From Arcobacter sp. (GTDB lineage Bacteria; Campylobacterota; Campylobacteria; Campylobacterales; Arcobacteraceae): DNA of 49,286 nucleotides. Shown in pieces: positions 37,989 to 48,332 of the stretch (its first letter is position 1; each line of letters starts with the position of its first letter). Position numbers and translations under genes: made by a program. The notes below the pieces were generated by a model, which made no database searches, was not told where the DNA came from, and worked only from the letters and a program-made list of their open reading frames with translations. The stretch is from the NCBI GenBank assembly GCA_015663165.1, contig DQSS01000354.1:1-49286 (forward strand), read 5' to 3'.

Positions 37989-39791
37989 TTGAATAATTAT
38001 GGATTAGATATATGGGGAGATGATAACTTTATAATACAAGATGGTGTTGTAAAGCTAAATATCAGCCCTTATCCTGCTGTTGTAGATATAGTAAAAGAGC
38101 TAAGAGCAGAAGGAAACAAATGTCCTTTACTTCTAAGGTTCCCACATATCACACAAAAACAGATATCTAAACTATACACAACTTTTAATGATACTATCAA
38201 AGAATATGATTACAAAGCATCATTTAAAGCCCTATTTCCACTAAAAGTAAACCAAAATCCAAACTTCTTACTTCCTTTACTAAAAAATAGTGAAGAATTA
38301 AACTATGGACTAGAAGCAGGAAGCAAAGCAGAACTGATTCTTGCAATGGCTTACAACAACAAAAATGCACCCATAACAGTAAATGGATTCAAAGACAAAG
38401 AGATAATAACTCTAGGATTTATAGCAAAACAACAAGGTCATAATATCACTTTAACTATAGAAGGTATAAATGAACTAAAAACTATCATAGAAGTGTACAA
38501 TGAGTTAAATCTTCCTTGTCCAAATATTGGATTAAGAGTAAGACTACATTCAAGTGGTGATGGTATTTGGGCAAAGAGTGGTGGAATAAACTCAAAGTTT
38601 GGATTAAGTGCTACAGAAATACTTGATGCTTTTGAATTAGTAAAAGAATATAATATGTTAGAATCACTTACAATGATTCACTTTCATATAGGTTCTTCTA
38701 TGTCAAATATATCTCCACTAAAAAAAGCTTTAAAAGAATCTGGACATATATATGCTCAACTAAAACAGTTAGGCGCTAATAATTTAAAAGCTATAAATAT
38801 TGGCGGTGGACTTGCTATTGAGTACTCACAATTTCAAAGTAAAAAGCAATATTCACTTGCAGAATTTTGTAGTGATGTTGTCTTTACTCTTAAAGATATA
38901 GCACAAAAAAATGATGTAGAAGAACCTGATATTTATACAGAATCTGGACGCTTTATTGCTGCACCAAATACTATACTTATCACTCCTGTATTAGAATTAT
39001 TTTCAAGTGATTATGATGAAAATAGTCTAAGACCAAAAGAAGTTAATCCAGAAATAATAAAAGAGCTTTATTCCTTATACAATGAGATAAAAGTAAAAAC
39101 TGCGAGAGAATATATGCACGATAGTTTAGATCATCTTGAGTCAATATTGACACTTTTTGATTTAGGCTATGTAGATTTACAAGATAGAAGTAATGCAGAG
39201 GTTTTAACGCATCTTATAATTAAAAAAGCTATACAGTTATTGGAGTTTAAGGATTATACAGAACTTAAAAATATAGAGCAAAAAATACAAGAAAAGTATC
39301 TTTTAAACTTTTCTATATTCCAATCACTTCCAGACTTTTGGGGAATTGGGCAAAACTTTCCTGTTATGCCATTAACCAAGCTTAACACTATTCCAACTAG
39401 GAGTTCAACTCTATGGGATATCACTTGCGATAGTGATGGAGAGATACCTTTTAATCCAAAAGAACCTTTATATTTACATGATGTAGATTTAGAAAAAGAG
39501 GAGTACTTTTTAGGCTTCTTTTTAGTTGGTGCATATCAAGATATACTTGGTATGAAACACAATTTATTTACATCTCCAACAGAAGTAAATATTGACTTTG
39601 AAAAAGACAAGTACAAACTATCATCACTTATAAAATCCCAAAAAACTTTAGATATTTTTGAAGATTTGGATTATGATATTGAAGATTTACAGAACAGATT
39701 ATTTTCAAAAATTCAAGATGAAAATTTAAAAGATATATTAAACAACTATTTAAATGACAATGGTTATTTAAAAACAACAGAAATAAAATAA
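37989..39791 (+). CDS. speA: Biosynthetic arginine decarboxylase (TTG start)
   Basis: 'YKASFKALFPLKVNQNPNFLLPLL', 'GLEAGSKAELILAMA', 'MIHFHIGSSMSNI', 'ESGRFIAAPN'. Confidence 0.94.
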   Translation: MNNYGLDIWGDDNFIIQDGVVKLNISPYPAVVDIVKELRAEGNKCPLLLRFPHITQKQISKLYTTFNDTIKEYDYKASFKALFPLKVNQNPNFLLPLLKNSEELNYGLEAGSKAELILAMAYNNKNAPITVNGFKDKEIITLGFIAKQQGHNITLTIEGINELKTIIEVYNELNLPCPNIGLRVRLHSSGDGIWAKSGGINSKFGLSATEILDAFELVKEYNMLESLTMIHFHIGSSMSNISPLKKALKESGHIYAQLKQLGANNLKAINIGGGLAIEYSQFQSKKQYSLAEFCSDVVFTLKDIAQKNDVEEPDIYTESGRFIAAPNTILITPVLELFSSDYDENSLRPKEVNPEIIKELYSLYNEIKVKTAREYMHDSLDHLESILTLFDLGYVDLQDRSNAEVLTHLIIKKAIQLLEFKDYTELKNIEQKIQEKYLLNFSIFQSLPDFWGIGQNFPVMPLTKLNTIPTRSSTLWDITCDSDGEIPFNPKEPLYLHDVDLEKEEYFLGFFLVGAYQDILGMKHNLFTSPTEVNIDFEKDKYKLSSLIKSQKTLDIFEDLDYDIEDLQNRLFSKIQDENLKDILNNYLNDNGYLKTTEIK

Positions 39792-39804
39792 TAAGAAAGA
39801 GCAT

Positions 39805-40524
39805 ATGACACTACTACAACTTATAAAAGAAGATTTTTCACTACCAAGAGCAAATGACCCTGCTTTACATTCAAGCTTTGAATTGATATTTAACTACCCA
39901 GGTGTTTGGGCAATTGTAAATTATAGAATTGCAAACAAACTTTATACTAAAGGTTGGAAAAGATTTTCAAGAGTATTAAATGGACTTAGCCAGTTTCTTA
40001 CAAATGTAGATATTCATCCTTGTGCAACTATTGGAAGAAGAGTCTTTATAGACCACGGTTTTGGTGTGGTTATTGGTGAAACTACAATCATAGAAGATGA
40101 TGTGCTTATATATCAAGGTGTTACATTAGGTGGAGTAAACCTTACAAAAGGTAAAAGACACCCTACTATTAAAAGCAATTCAGTTATAGGTGCAGGTTCT
40201 AAAGTACTTGGAAATATAACAATTGGAGAAAACTGTAAAATTGGTGCAAACTCAGTAGTAGTTAAAAATGTACCTTGCTCGGCAACAGCAGTGGGGGTTC
40301 CAGCAAGAGTCATCAAAAGTACAAATGCAGATTGCAACGAACATATAGAACAAAATCAAGCAGACCTTCCAGATGTATCAAAAGAGATGATTGTATACCT
40401 TATGAAAAGACTAAGCGTAGTAGAAAAAGCTTTAAAAGAACAAGACAATATAGATATATCAAAAGAAGATAAAGAGCTTGAAGAGTACTATTCCAACTTT
40501 ATAGATTCTATGGAAACTAAATAG
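39805..40524 (+). CDS. cysE: Serine O-acetyltransferase
   Basis: 'NVDIHPCATIGRRVFIDHGFGVVIGETTIIEDDVLIYQGVTLGG' left-handed beta-helix repeats. Confidence 0.94.
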   Translation: MTLLQLIKEDFSLPRANDPALHSSFELIFNYPGVWAIVNYRIANKLYTKGWKRFSRVLNGLSQFLTNVDIHPCATIGRRVFIDHGFGVVIGETTIIEDDVLIYQGVTLGGVNLTKGKRHPTIKSNSVIGAGSKVLGNITIGENCKIGANSVVVKNVPCSATAVGVPARVIKSTNADCNEHIEQNQADLPDVSKEMIVYLMKRLSVVEKALKEQDNIDISKEDKELEEYYSNFIDSMETK

Positions 40525-41255
40525 TGGTTATTACCCTTTTAGCTTTTGGAATAGCTACAGGGTTTATTGCTGGTTTCTTTGGAGTTGGAGGAGGAATGGT
40601 TCTTATTCCTATGCTTTTGTTTGCAGGTTTTTCTATGAAAAATGCTATTGCTATATCTATCCTTCAGATGGTGTTTACATCTATTTTTGGAACATTCTTA
40701 AATGCAAAGAAAAATAAAGCTATATTAAAAGATGGTTTATTTTTAGGACTTGGTGGTTTTGTTGGTGGATTATTTTCTGGATATATCATATCTTTTCTTA
40801 GTAATGAAGAATTGAAATATATATTTATTACTATTGTTGTCCTTGCTATATATAGAGTAAGTACTACTTCCTCAAAGCAAATTACACAAAAAACAAATCA
40901 TAATATTTATTTACTACTAATTATAGGATTTATTATAGGCTCTATTGCTATGAGTATCGGAGTTGGTGGTTCTATTATGCTTACCCCTATTCTTGCATCG
41001 TATATGTACTATAGTTTAAAGGATGCTTCTTCTATGGGATTATTTTTTGTAGTATTTTCTTCTATTGCTGGATTTATATCTTTATCTTATCAAGGTTCTA
41101 TGCTTTACTATGAAGGAAGTTTAGTAGGTATCGCTTCTTTACTTGGAGTTTATTTTGGAATAAAAGTAAAAAATTCAGTAAATATAACTTCATACAAAAA
41201 GTTTATTCTTACTTTGTATGTAGTTATTTTCCTAAGTATAGTTATAAAACTTTAA
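40524..41255 (+). CDS. TSUP (TauE/SafE) family membrane permease
   Basis: 'GFIAGFFGVGGGMVLIPMLLFAG' and the repeat 'GSIAMSIGVGGSIMLTPILAS'. Confidence 0.9.
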   Translation: MVITLLAFGIATGFIAGFFGVGGGMVLIPMLLFAGFSMKNAIAISILQMVFTSIFGTFLNAKKNKAILKDGLFLGLGGFVGGLFSGYIISFLSNEELKYIFITIVVLAIYRVSTTSSKQITQKTNHNIYLLLIIGFIIGSIAMSIGVGGSIMLTPILASYMYYSLKDASSMGLFFVVFSSIAGFISLSYQGSMLYYEGSLVGIASLLGVYFGIKVKNSVNITSYKKFILTLYVVIFLSIVIKL

Positions 41256-41265
41256 AGTTTAAAGT

Positions 41266-41760
41266 TTAATTTTTTCCCATACTAGCTATAAGTTCAGCTA
41301 GTTCGTCTTCATTTACAGCTTCACCATCTGAATCATCTATATGTTTTGCTTCAGGTGCTTTTATAGAAGCTACTCCACTTAATGTTGTAGCCATCATTTG
41401 AGAGATATCAATCATAGTATTCATAACTCTTTCTATCTTTTGTCTGTGGATATCTTGGTATTGCATAGTTGACATGATTTCAAATACTATATTTCTAATA
41501 TCATCTACAATTATAAGTGCTTTTTCTTCACTTTTTTCTTTAATACAAGTTTCACTAGCATCAAGCTCTACTAAAACTTGATCAAGCATAGTCATGATCT
41601 CTGTAGCTTTTTTCTCACTATCAACTGTTATAGATGATAATTGTCCAGCCATATTGTCTTTTGTAGCTTCTGAGTCTGATTTCTCTTCTTTTTTCTCTTC
41701 AACTACCATATCATCTAAATTCTCTGAGTTCATTAATGCATCTAATTCTTCTTGTGTCAT
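41266..41760 (-). CDS. CheZ-like phosphatase (remote CheZ of Campylobacterota type)
   Basis: 'MTQEELDALM' N-terminus, helical core with 'MQYQDIHRQKIERV' (QxQDxxxQ, like CheZ QFQDLTGQ), C-terminal 'DELAELIASMGKN'. Confidence 0.7.
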   Translation of the reverse strand: MTQEELDALMNSENLDDMVVEEKKEEKSDSEATKDNMAGQLSSITVDSEKKATEIMTMLDQVLVELDASETCIKEKSEEKALIIVDDIRNIVFEIMSTMQYQDIHRQKIERVMNTMIDISQMMATTLSGVASIKAPEAKHIDDSDGEAVNEDELAELIASMGKN

Positions 41761-41863
41761 GATATACCTTTAATTATTTATTCTTATATAATAACAAAAT
41801 AAATATTAAAAACTATATTTAATATTTTTAGTTGTACAGTATTGAAAAATGCAAGGAGTTATT

Positions 41864-41935
41864 ATGGATATATTATATGCACTCTATAGAACAAATAAAA
41901 AAAGTAATATTAAAAGAGAAAATCAAAGAAGTTGA
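41864..41935 (+). other. Possible small ORF (23 aa) with strong Shine-Dalgarno
   Basis: AAGGAG 5 nt upstream of ATG; MDILYALYRTNKKSNIKRENQRS*. Confidence 0.25.
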
Positions 41936-42082
41936 TACCCCCTTTTAGTGAAAGATACTGGCATGTTTTACAAACAATCCAAGGCTCACTTGAAAGTTGT
42001 TTATTGATTATTGAATAGTCTTAAAACTATAATATTTTAAGGCTCATTTATACTTTATTATATAGTACAATATATAAGTTAT

Positions 42083-43144
42083 CTAGTGAACTAATTCTCG
42101 TATCAATTCAGTAGCATAACACCCTTTTTGAAGTGTAAATTCTAACTCAAAATGATTTTTTTCTTCGTTGTAATTTGATGAAACATCATCTGGGAATATC
42201 CATGCAAATCTTCTTGTACCATCTACAATTGTTTGTACCACAAACTCTTCTTCTATTTTTGCTGCTTCTCCTACTGCCATCTTTGCTTTTTTACCTGCAA
42301 GTAGTCCTGTAGGTACTCTATCTTTTAGATTAAACTTTGAAGACTCACTTTCTAAATCTTCAGCAAAAAATATTCTTCCATAAGGGTAGTGACTCATTAC
42401 ATCACCTTCTATTACTTTAAAAGGGTGTGGTTGTGATTTTAGTTCTTTTACTTGAGATACTGTCATATTTAATTTATCTGCTATTTCTTTAGGCTCAAAA
42501 GCAGTAACTAACTTAGATATTTCTACTCTTTTTGATAGCCATTGGTTGAATATATAACTTTGATAAGAGTTTAAAAACATTTGTTTTAGTTTTCTATTTT
42601 TTTCTTTTAGAGTACCTTCACAAATAGCCTTACCTTTTATGTAGTTATCTCCATCTATTCCAAATCTTTGAAATCCAAAATAATTAGGCATACCAAAAGT
42701 AGCAATCTTTCCAAGAACTTCTTCAAGTTTTAAAGAATCTCTTTCAAGTACTCTTTTAAGTCTTATAAAAAATTTATTTCCTTTTAGGTGTCCTATTTTT
42801 ATCTTATTGTTATGGTAAGTAGTTTCAAGGATTTTCATCTTTGGATGACTAAACTTTTCTATTTGTTCTTTGTATTGTTTATGAATAGATAAATGCTGTA
42901 TAGTCATAGCATTTTTATCTTTTAGTCCTGCATATCCTATATCCCTACTCTTACAGCCTATTGTGTCTGAAAGTATTTGTATAGCATCCCAAGTGGATAA
43001 ATCTTTTTTTCGTAGTTTAATGATGATATGTTCACCCTCACCTGAAAATTCATACAATGGTATCTCTGTAACAACAAAGTCATCTTTACTTTGCTTGAAG
43101 TAAATATCTATTTTACTATGGTTTAAAAAAAACTGTTTTTCCAT
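42083..43144 (-). CDS. truD: tRNA pseudouridine(13) synthase TruD
   Basis: 'KKDLSTWDAIQILSD', 'IGYAGLKDKNAMTIQHLSI', 'NYFGFQRFG', 'KGCYATELIREL'. Confidence 0.95.
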   Translation of the reverse strand: MEKQFFLNHSKIDIYFKQSKDDFVVTEIPLYEFSGEGEHIIIKLRKKDLSTWDAIQILSDTIGCKSRDIGYAGLKDKNAMTIQHLSIHKQYKEQIEKFSHPKMKILETTYHNNKIKIGHLKGNKFFIRLKRVLERDSLKLEEVLGKIATFGMPNYFGFQRFGIDGDNYIKGKAICEGTLKEKNRKLKQMFLNSYQSYIFNQWLSKRVEISKLVTAFEPKEIADKLNMTVSQVKELKSQPHPFKVIEGDVMSHYPYGRIFFAEDLESESSKFNLKDRVPTGLLAGKKAKMAVGEAAKIEEEFVVQTIVDGTRRFAWIFPDDVSSNYNEEKNHFELEFTLQKGCYATELIRELVH

Positions 43145-43201
43145 ATTTTTATCCTATATAATTTATGATACGATTGTATCTAAAATGACAGGAAAATATG
43201 T

Positions 43202-44044
43202 TTAAAAGTGATGTCCTTGACATTTGCACTTATATTTTCCTTTGATAGCTTTAGCAAAAATATTTAATTTTATATTATATATTTTTGCAATTTTTACTAT
43301 TTTCTTTTTATTCTTAGGATTAAAAGTAAATAACACTTCATACTCTTCTCCACTACAAGCAATGTTAGGTTTGATTTCATCAAAAAATTCAAATCCTAAT
43401 TTATTCATCTTTGATAATCTTTCTAATTCAAAAGATAAACCATCAGAGATATCCAAAGCACTATTTATATATGGTGCAATTTCATAAAAAAACTTAGCAT
43501 TTAGTTTAGGGCTTATAAATTTTGATTTTTTAGATACTTTTTTATTTTGAAATAATCTTTCTAAATCTTTTTTTGTACTTCCAAGAGTTCCAGTATAACA
43601 AACTAAATCATCTTTTTTTGTTCCACTTCTATATATAGGGTTTGAAGTAATAGATATAATTGTTATAGAGATATCAAGTTTATTGTTTGATATAGTATCT
43701 CCACCTATTATGGTGATGCCATATTCTTTTGCTATTTTATTAAATCCACTTGCTAATTCTTTTAAATCTTTTTTTGTATATTCTTTTGGAATTGCTACAG
43801 TTAAAAGTGCATATTTAGGAATCGCATTCATAACAATTGCATCTGAGATATTGACAAGCATAGATTTAATTGCTATTTGTTTTAAGCTCATCCATTCTTT
43901 TTTGAAATGTACATTTTGGAAAAATCCATCCATGCTGTATACATATCTTTCATCTTTTTTTAGCTCATTTTCTACAACAGCTCCGTCATCGCCTATAAAG
44001 TTGTTATTTGCGATTTTTTTTATAAAATAGTTTTCTTTGTTCAT
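43202..44044 (-). CDS. thiL: Thiamine-monophosphate kinase
   Basis: 'FIGDDGAVV', 'YSMDGFFQNVHF', 'IIGGDTISNNKLDISITII', 'SALDISDGLSFEL'. ORF track extends to 44098; internal ATG at 44044 preferred. Confidence 0.88.
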   Translation of the reverse strand: MNKENYFIKKIANNNFIGDDGAVVENELKKDERYVYSMDGFFQNVHFKKEWMSLKQIAIKSMLVNISDAIVMNAIPKYALLTVAIPKEYTKKDLKELASGFNKIAKEYGITIIGGDTISNNKLDISITIISITSNPIYRSGTKKDDLVCYTGTLGSTKKDLERLFQNKKVSKKSKFISPKLNAKFFYEIAPYINSALDISDGLSFELERLSKMNKLGFEFFDEIKPNIACSGEEYEVLFTFNPKNKKKIVKIAKIYNIKLNIFAKAIKGKYKCKCQGHHF

Positions 44045-44195
44045 AAAGTAATTATAGCCAGTATAGATTAAACTATTGTCTGCTTCACTTTGTAACAAGC
44101 AATCATATATTTGTTTATCTTATTTATATATTTAAAGTATCTATTTAAAGTATTGTGTTATTATCTAATTAAATTAATTTATTCAAGGAAATTAG

Positions 44196-45914
44196 ATGAG
44201 TATTCCAATTCATAAATATGATGTTGTAATTGTAGGTGCAGGACTAGCAGGTTGTGCAGCAGCAAGAGAAGCAGCAGCAGCAGGTTTAAGTGTATGTGTT
44301 CTTACTAAATTACACCCATTAAGAAGTCATAGTGGTGCAGCTCAGGGTGGTATCAATGCTGCTTTTAGCGATGAAGATAGTACAGAACTACATGAGTTTG
44401 ATACAGTTAAAGGTAGTGATTATTTATGTGATCAAGATGCTGTAAGACTTATGTGTGAAGGTGCTCCTGAAACAATCAGATGGGCTGAAAAAATGGGGGC
44501 TGTTTTTTCTAGAAGTGAAGATGGTAAAATAGCACAAAGACCATTTGGTGGACAAAGTTCTCCAAGAGCCTGTTATGCAAAAGATAGAACAGGTCTGACA
44601 CTATTACATACAATCTTTGAACAAGCGCACAGAGATGGTGTTGAGTTTAAAGATGAGTACTATGTTGCTGATATCATCTATAAAGATGGTAAAGTAAATG
44701 GTGTGTTTGCTTATAACCTTGTAGATAACGAACCAATGATATTCAATGCTAAAGCTGTTATGTTTGCTACTGGTGGATATGGTAGAGCATTTAGAATCAA
44801 TTCAAATGCACATGCAAATACAGGTGATGCACTTTCAATAGTTGCACGTCACGGTCTTCCATTAGAAGATATGGAGTTTGTACAATTTCACCCAACAGGT
44901 ATTGCTGGGTCTGGTGTACTTATTTCTGAAGCGGCAAGAGGAGAAGGTGGAAAATTATTTAACTCTCTTGGAGAAAGATTTATGGAAAAATATGCTCCAA
45001 ACAAACTAGAACTTGCTTCAAGAGATGTTGTTTCTAGAGCTATTACTCAAGAAATTCTTGAAGGTAGAGGATGTGGCGAAGATAAAGACCATGTTCATAT
45101 TGACTTAACTCACTTAGGTGCAGATTTAATCAACTCAAAACTTCCTGAACTAAGAGACTTAGCTATTACATTCCTAGGTCAAGATATGATTGAAGAGCCT
45201 ATTTCAATTGCAGCAACAGCTCACTACTCAATGGGTGGTATTCCTTGTGATATGGCTGGACATGTAAGACTTGATACAAAAAACTTTGTTGATGGATTCT
45301 ATGCAGCTGGTGAATGTGCTTGTGTAAGTGTACATGGTGCAAATAGACTTGGAGCTAACTCAGTTCTTGAAGCATTATTCTTTGGAAGACATGTAGGTCA
45401 ATCAATCGTTACAGATTTAAAAGCAAATAAAATTGCATTTAAAGAAGCAAGTGCATCTGATGTAGAAGCTGTAATGCAAAGACTTGAAACAATCAAAACT
45501 GGAAATGGTGAGGAAAGAGTTCCTACTCTTAGAGATGAACTTCAAGATAGTATGACAAAAAATGCTGGTGTATTTAGAACAGAAAAATCTCTTTTAGTTC
45601 AAAAAGAAAAACTTAAAGAATTAAAAGAAAGATTCAAAAATGTAAGAATAGATGATAAATCTAAGATTTACAATACTGACTTACAAGAAGCAGTTGAACT
45701 TTCTCATATGATTGACTTCTCAGCATTTATTGTTGAAGGTGCAATTTTAAGAAAAGAAAGTAGAGGTGCTCACTATAGAGAAGAGTTCCAAACTAGAGAC
45801 GATGAGAACTTCTTAAAACACACTATGACTTATATGGATAAAAATGGTGAATTAAGTACAGAATATATGGATGTAGTTTTAGGTAACCACGAGTTAGCTG
45901 AAAGAACCTACTAG
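44196..45914 (+). CDS. Fumarate reductase/succinate dehydrogenase flavoprotein subunit (SdhA/MfrA-type)
   Basis: '[22 protein letters not shown]', '[13 protein letters not shown]', '[23 protein letters not shown]', '[19 protein letters not shown]'. Confidence 0.94.
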   Translation: MSIPIHKYDVVIVGAGLAGCAAAREAAAAGLSVCVLTKLHPLRSHSGAAQGGINAAFSDEDSTELHEFDTVKGSDYLCDQDAVRLMCEGAPETIRWAEKMGAVFSRSEDGKIAQRPFGGQSSPRACYAKDRTGLTLLHTIFEQAHRDGVEFKDEYYVADIIYKDGKVNGVFAYNLVDNEPMIFNAKAVMFATGGYGRAFRINSNAHANTGDALSIVARHGLPLEDMEFVQFHPTGIAGSGVLISEAARGEGGKLFNSLGERFMEKYAPNKLELASRDVVSRAITQEILEGRGCGEDKDHVHIDLTHLGADLINSKLPELRDLAITFLGQDMIEEPISIAATAHYSMGGIPCDMAGHVRLDTKNFVDGFYAAGECACVSVHGANRLGANSVLEALFFGRHVGQSIVTDLKANKIAFKEASASDVEAVMQRLETIKTGNGEERVPTLRDELQDSMTKNAGVFRTEKSLLVQKEKLKELKERFKNVRIDDKSKIYNTDLQEAVELSHMIDFSAFIVEGAILRKESRGAHYREEFQTRDDENFLKHTMTYMDKNGELSTEYMDVVLGNHELAERTY

Positions 45915-45920
45915 GAGATA

Positions 45921-46907
45921 ATGATGAGTAACGAAACAAAAAAATTAACAGTTAAAGCGTTTAGATTCAATAAAGATACAGATTATCTTCCATATTATGA
46001 TACTTTTGAAATGGAAGTATCTAAAGATGAATTAATCTTAGATGTAATGAACAGAATCAAATGGGAACATGATGGAAGTTTTTCTTATAGAAGATCTTGT
46101 AGACATGGAATTTGTGGATCATGTGCTGTAAAAGTAAATGGTAAAGCAACACTTGCGTGTAAAGATAGAGCTTTTGATCTTGTAGATATTTTCGGTGAAG
46201 AATTAATCATCGATCCACAAGATAAAAGAAGAGCATATAAAGATATGGTTATTGATAAAGCTGATTTCTGGAATAAGTATGATTCAGTACAGCCTTATTT
46301 AGTAGCAGATATCGATGAAAACCCTACAGAAGAAAACTTAGTTTCTATTGAAGAAAATGAAAAGATTGATGAAGCTGATTTATGTATTCAGTGTGGTGCG
46401 TGTTACTATTCATGTCCTGCTGTTGAAGTTAACCCTAACTTTGTAGGGCCTGCTGCTTTAGTAAAAACTTGGAGATTTAATGCTGATGTTAGAGATAACG
46501 CTCATGAAAGCAGACTTGAAAACTTACAAGATATTGGTTCTGGTATGTGGGATTGTGTTAAGTGTTTTGAATGTGCGGAAGCATGTCCTAAGGAGATTAA
46601 TCCAATTGATAAGATTACTAAACTTCACCAACAAACATTTGAAAAAGGACTTGCTAGAAATAATGTAGCTGTTCGTCATGCTGTTGGATTTAAATGGTCT
46701 ATACAAAAGCATGGTATTTTAGATGAAGGTGAATTAGTAAGATATTCTGAAGGAAACATCGGTGTTATGAAACACATTCCTGAAGCAATTGCTATGTTTA
46801 CCAAAGGTAAGATTGTAATGCCTTGGAATATGCCAAAATCTAAAAACTTAGAAGAAATACAAAAGCTAGTTGAGATAGCATCAACTGCGAAATTTGGGAG
46901 AAGATAA
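45921..46907 (+). CDS. Fumarate reductase/succinate dehydrogenase iron-sulfur subunit (SdhB/MfrB-type)
   Basis: 'SCRHGICGSCAVKVNGKATLAC', 'CIQCGACYYSCPAVEV', 'CVKCFECAEACPKEINPI'. Confidence 0.94.
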   Translation: MMSNETKKLTVKAFRFNKDTDYLPYYDTFEMEVSKDELILDVMNRIKWEHDGSFSYRRSCRHGICGSCAVKVNGKATLACKDRAFDLVDIFGEELIIDPQDKRRAYKDMVIDKADFWNKYDSVQPYLVADIDENPTEENLVSIEENEKIDEADLCIQCGACYYSCPAVEVNPNFVGPAALVKTWRFNADVRDNAHESRLENLQDIGSGMWDCVKCFECAEACPKEINPIDKITKLHQQTFEKGLARNNVAVRHAVGFKWSIQKHGILDEGELVRYSEGNIGVMKHIPEAIAMFTKGKIVMPWNMPKSKNLEEIQKLVEIASTAKFGRR

Positions 46908-47797
46908 TGGAAAAATTAAAATACGCTTTATATACAGGTTGTACAGCAAGAGAATCTACACCTGAATTACTAAAATCGACAATGGCTATTGCTGATAAAT
47001 TAGGTATCGAACTTGTACTATTAGATGAGGCTTCATGTTGTGGGGCTTCTCACTTACAAGATTTTGATGAAAACTTATCTTTATCTTTAAATGCAAGAAA
47101 TATTTGTTATGCTGAAAAGCTTGGTCTTACTATGGTAACTATTTGTAATACTTGTCAGTTAAATACATCTCTTACTAAAGAAAGATTAGATACAGACCCA
47201 GTAATGAAAGCAAAAATCAATGAAGGTCTTAAAGAGATTGGACTAGAATATAAAGGTACTTCTGAAGTTAAGCATTTTTTATATGCACTTCAAGATGACT
47301 TTGGATATGACAATATTGCTGCACTTGTAACAAACCCACTAAGTGATATAAATATTGCATCATTTTATGGATGTCACAATATCAGACCATCTCACTTACA
47401 AAATAAGTCAAATGGTGGAGAAAATTCATATAGACCAGTATCTTTAGATAACTTAGTTATAGCTCTTGGTGGAAATGCTGTAGATTATGAATCAAAAAAT
47501 AAGTGTTGTGGTTTCCATGTAGAGTTACAAAATCCTGAAACGGCAAATAAGCTAAGTGCTACAGCTATGACTGATGCTATTGATAACAATGCAGATGTTA
47601 TAGTTACTCCATGTCCACTTTGTCACTTAAGAATGGATGTACAACAACATGGTATTTCAGCACAAGCTGGAAGAGAAGTAAATATTCCAGTACTTCACTT
47701 ACCTCAAATGGTAGGGATTGCTCTTGGAATTGATCCTATTGAATTAGGTCTACACCATAATGTTACACAAACAGGACTAGACGCAATCAAAAAATAA
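46907..47797 (+). CDS. CCG-domain (HdrB-like) subunit, SdhE/MfrE-type
   Basis: 'CCGASHLQDF', 'CNTCQLN', 'FYGCHNIRPSH', 'KCCGFHVELQNP', 'TPCPLCHLRMDVQQ': two Cys-rich CCG domains. Confidence 0.92.
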   Translation: MEKLKYALYTGCTARESTPELLKSTMAIADKLGIELVLLDEASCCGASHLQDFDENLSLSLNARNICYAEKLGLTMVTICNTCQLNTSLTKERLDTDPVMKAKINEGLKEIGLEYKGTSEVKHFLYALQDDFGYDNIAALVTNPLSDINIASFYGCHNIRPSHLQNKSNGGENSYRPVSLDNLVIALGGNAVDYESKNKCCGFHVELQNPETANKLSATAMTDAIDNNADVIVTPCPLCHLRMDVQQHGISAQAGREVNIPVLHLPQMVGIALGIDPIELGLHHNVTQTGLDAIKK

Positions 47798-47818
47798 GGT
47801 TTTACACCTTATTCAAAA

Positions 47819-47849
47819 GTCAAGCTAAATTAAATAAATTTATCTTGAC
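47819..47849. terminator. Candidate bidirectional hairpin between convergent genes
   Basis: GTCAAG-c-TAAATT-aaata-AATTTA-t-CTTGAC. Confidence 0.5.
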
Positions 47850-48331
47850 ATGTCTTTATAAATAGACAAATAATACAAAATATATCCAGCATCTTTTGGC
47901 ATCCAAGAATACTCTTCTCTAGCATTTGCTTCACTTATATCTTTTTTCACACCTTTATCAAATCTTTTAATTATGTCTGACATTTGTTTTTTCATTGTTT
48001 CATTTGTAGAGCTATAAATAAATGTAGGTAAATATTTCTTAGGTACCACAATCTTTAAGTCAATATTCTTTTTTAAAGCATTTAGTAATATTCCTATTTG
48101 ATAAATAGTATATTCTTTTTCTTCTATATTATTATTGCCACTTAGTCTATATCCAACTGAAGTAAAAGTTTTTAATTCAGTTTTAATATCTCTTATAACT
48201 CTATCATCATCCATACTATTATATATAATAGGTAATTCTATATCATCTATTGTTACAAGTTCTGGATCATAATCTCTTTTTGTAAGTCTTATACTCTCGT
48301 ATGCTTTTGCAAATATCCCACCAAATCCCAT
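47840..48331 (-). CDS. Hypothetical protein (163 aa)
   Basis: Intact ORF immediately downstream of cmoA, same strand. Confidence 0.75.
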   Translation of the reverse strand: MGFGGIFAKAYESIRLTKRDYDPELVTIDDIELPIIYNSMDDDRVIRDIKTELKTFTSVGYRLSGNNNIEEKEYTIYQIGILLNALKKNIDLKIVVPKKYLPTFIYSSTNETMKKQMSDIIKRFDKGVKKDISEANAREEYSWMPKDAGYILYYLSIYKDMSR

Positions 48332-48332
48332 T

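Noticed and set aside
40275-40472. Lys/Arg-rich 65-aa ORF overlapping cysE (and similar frames at 31651-31875 and 33385-33585)
   Set aside because: Alternate-frame artefacts of A-rich coding sequence; basic low-complexity proteins with no support.
41247-41267. AAACTTTAAAGTTT palindrome at the end of the TSUP gene
   Set aside because: Short, AT-only and overlapping the stop codons of convergent genes; best explained as a compact weak terminator or chance.
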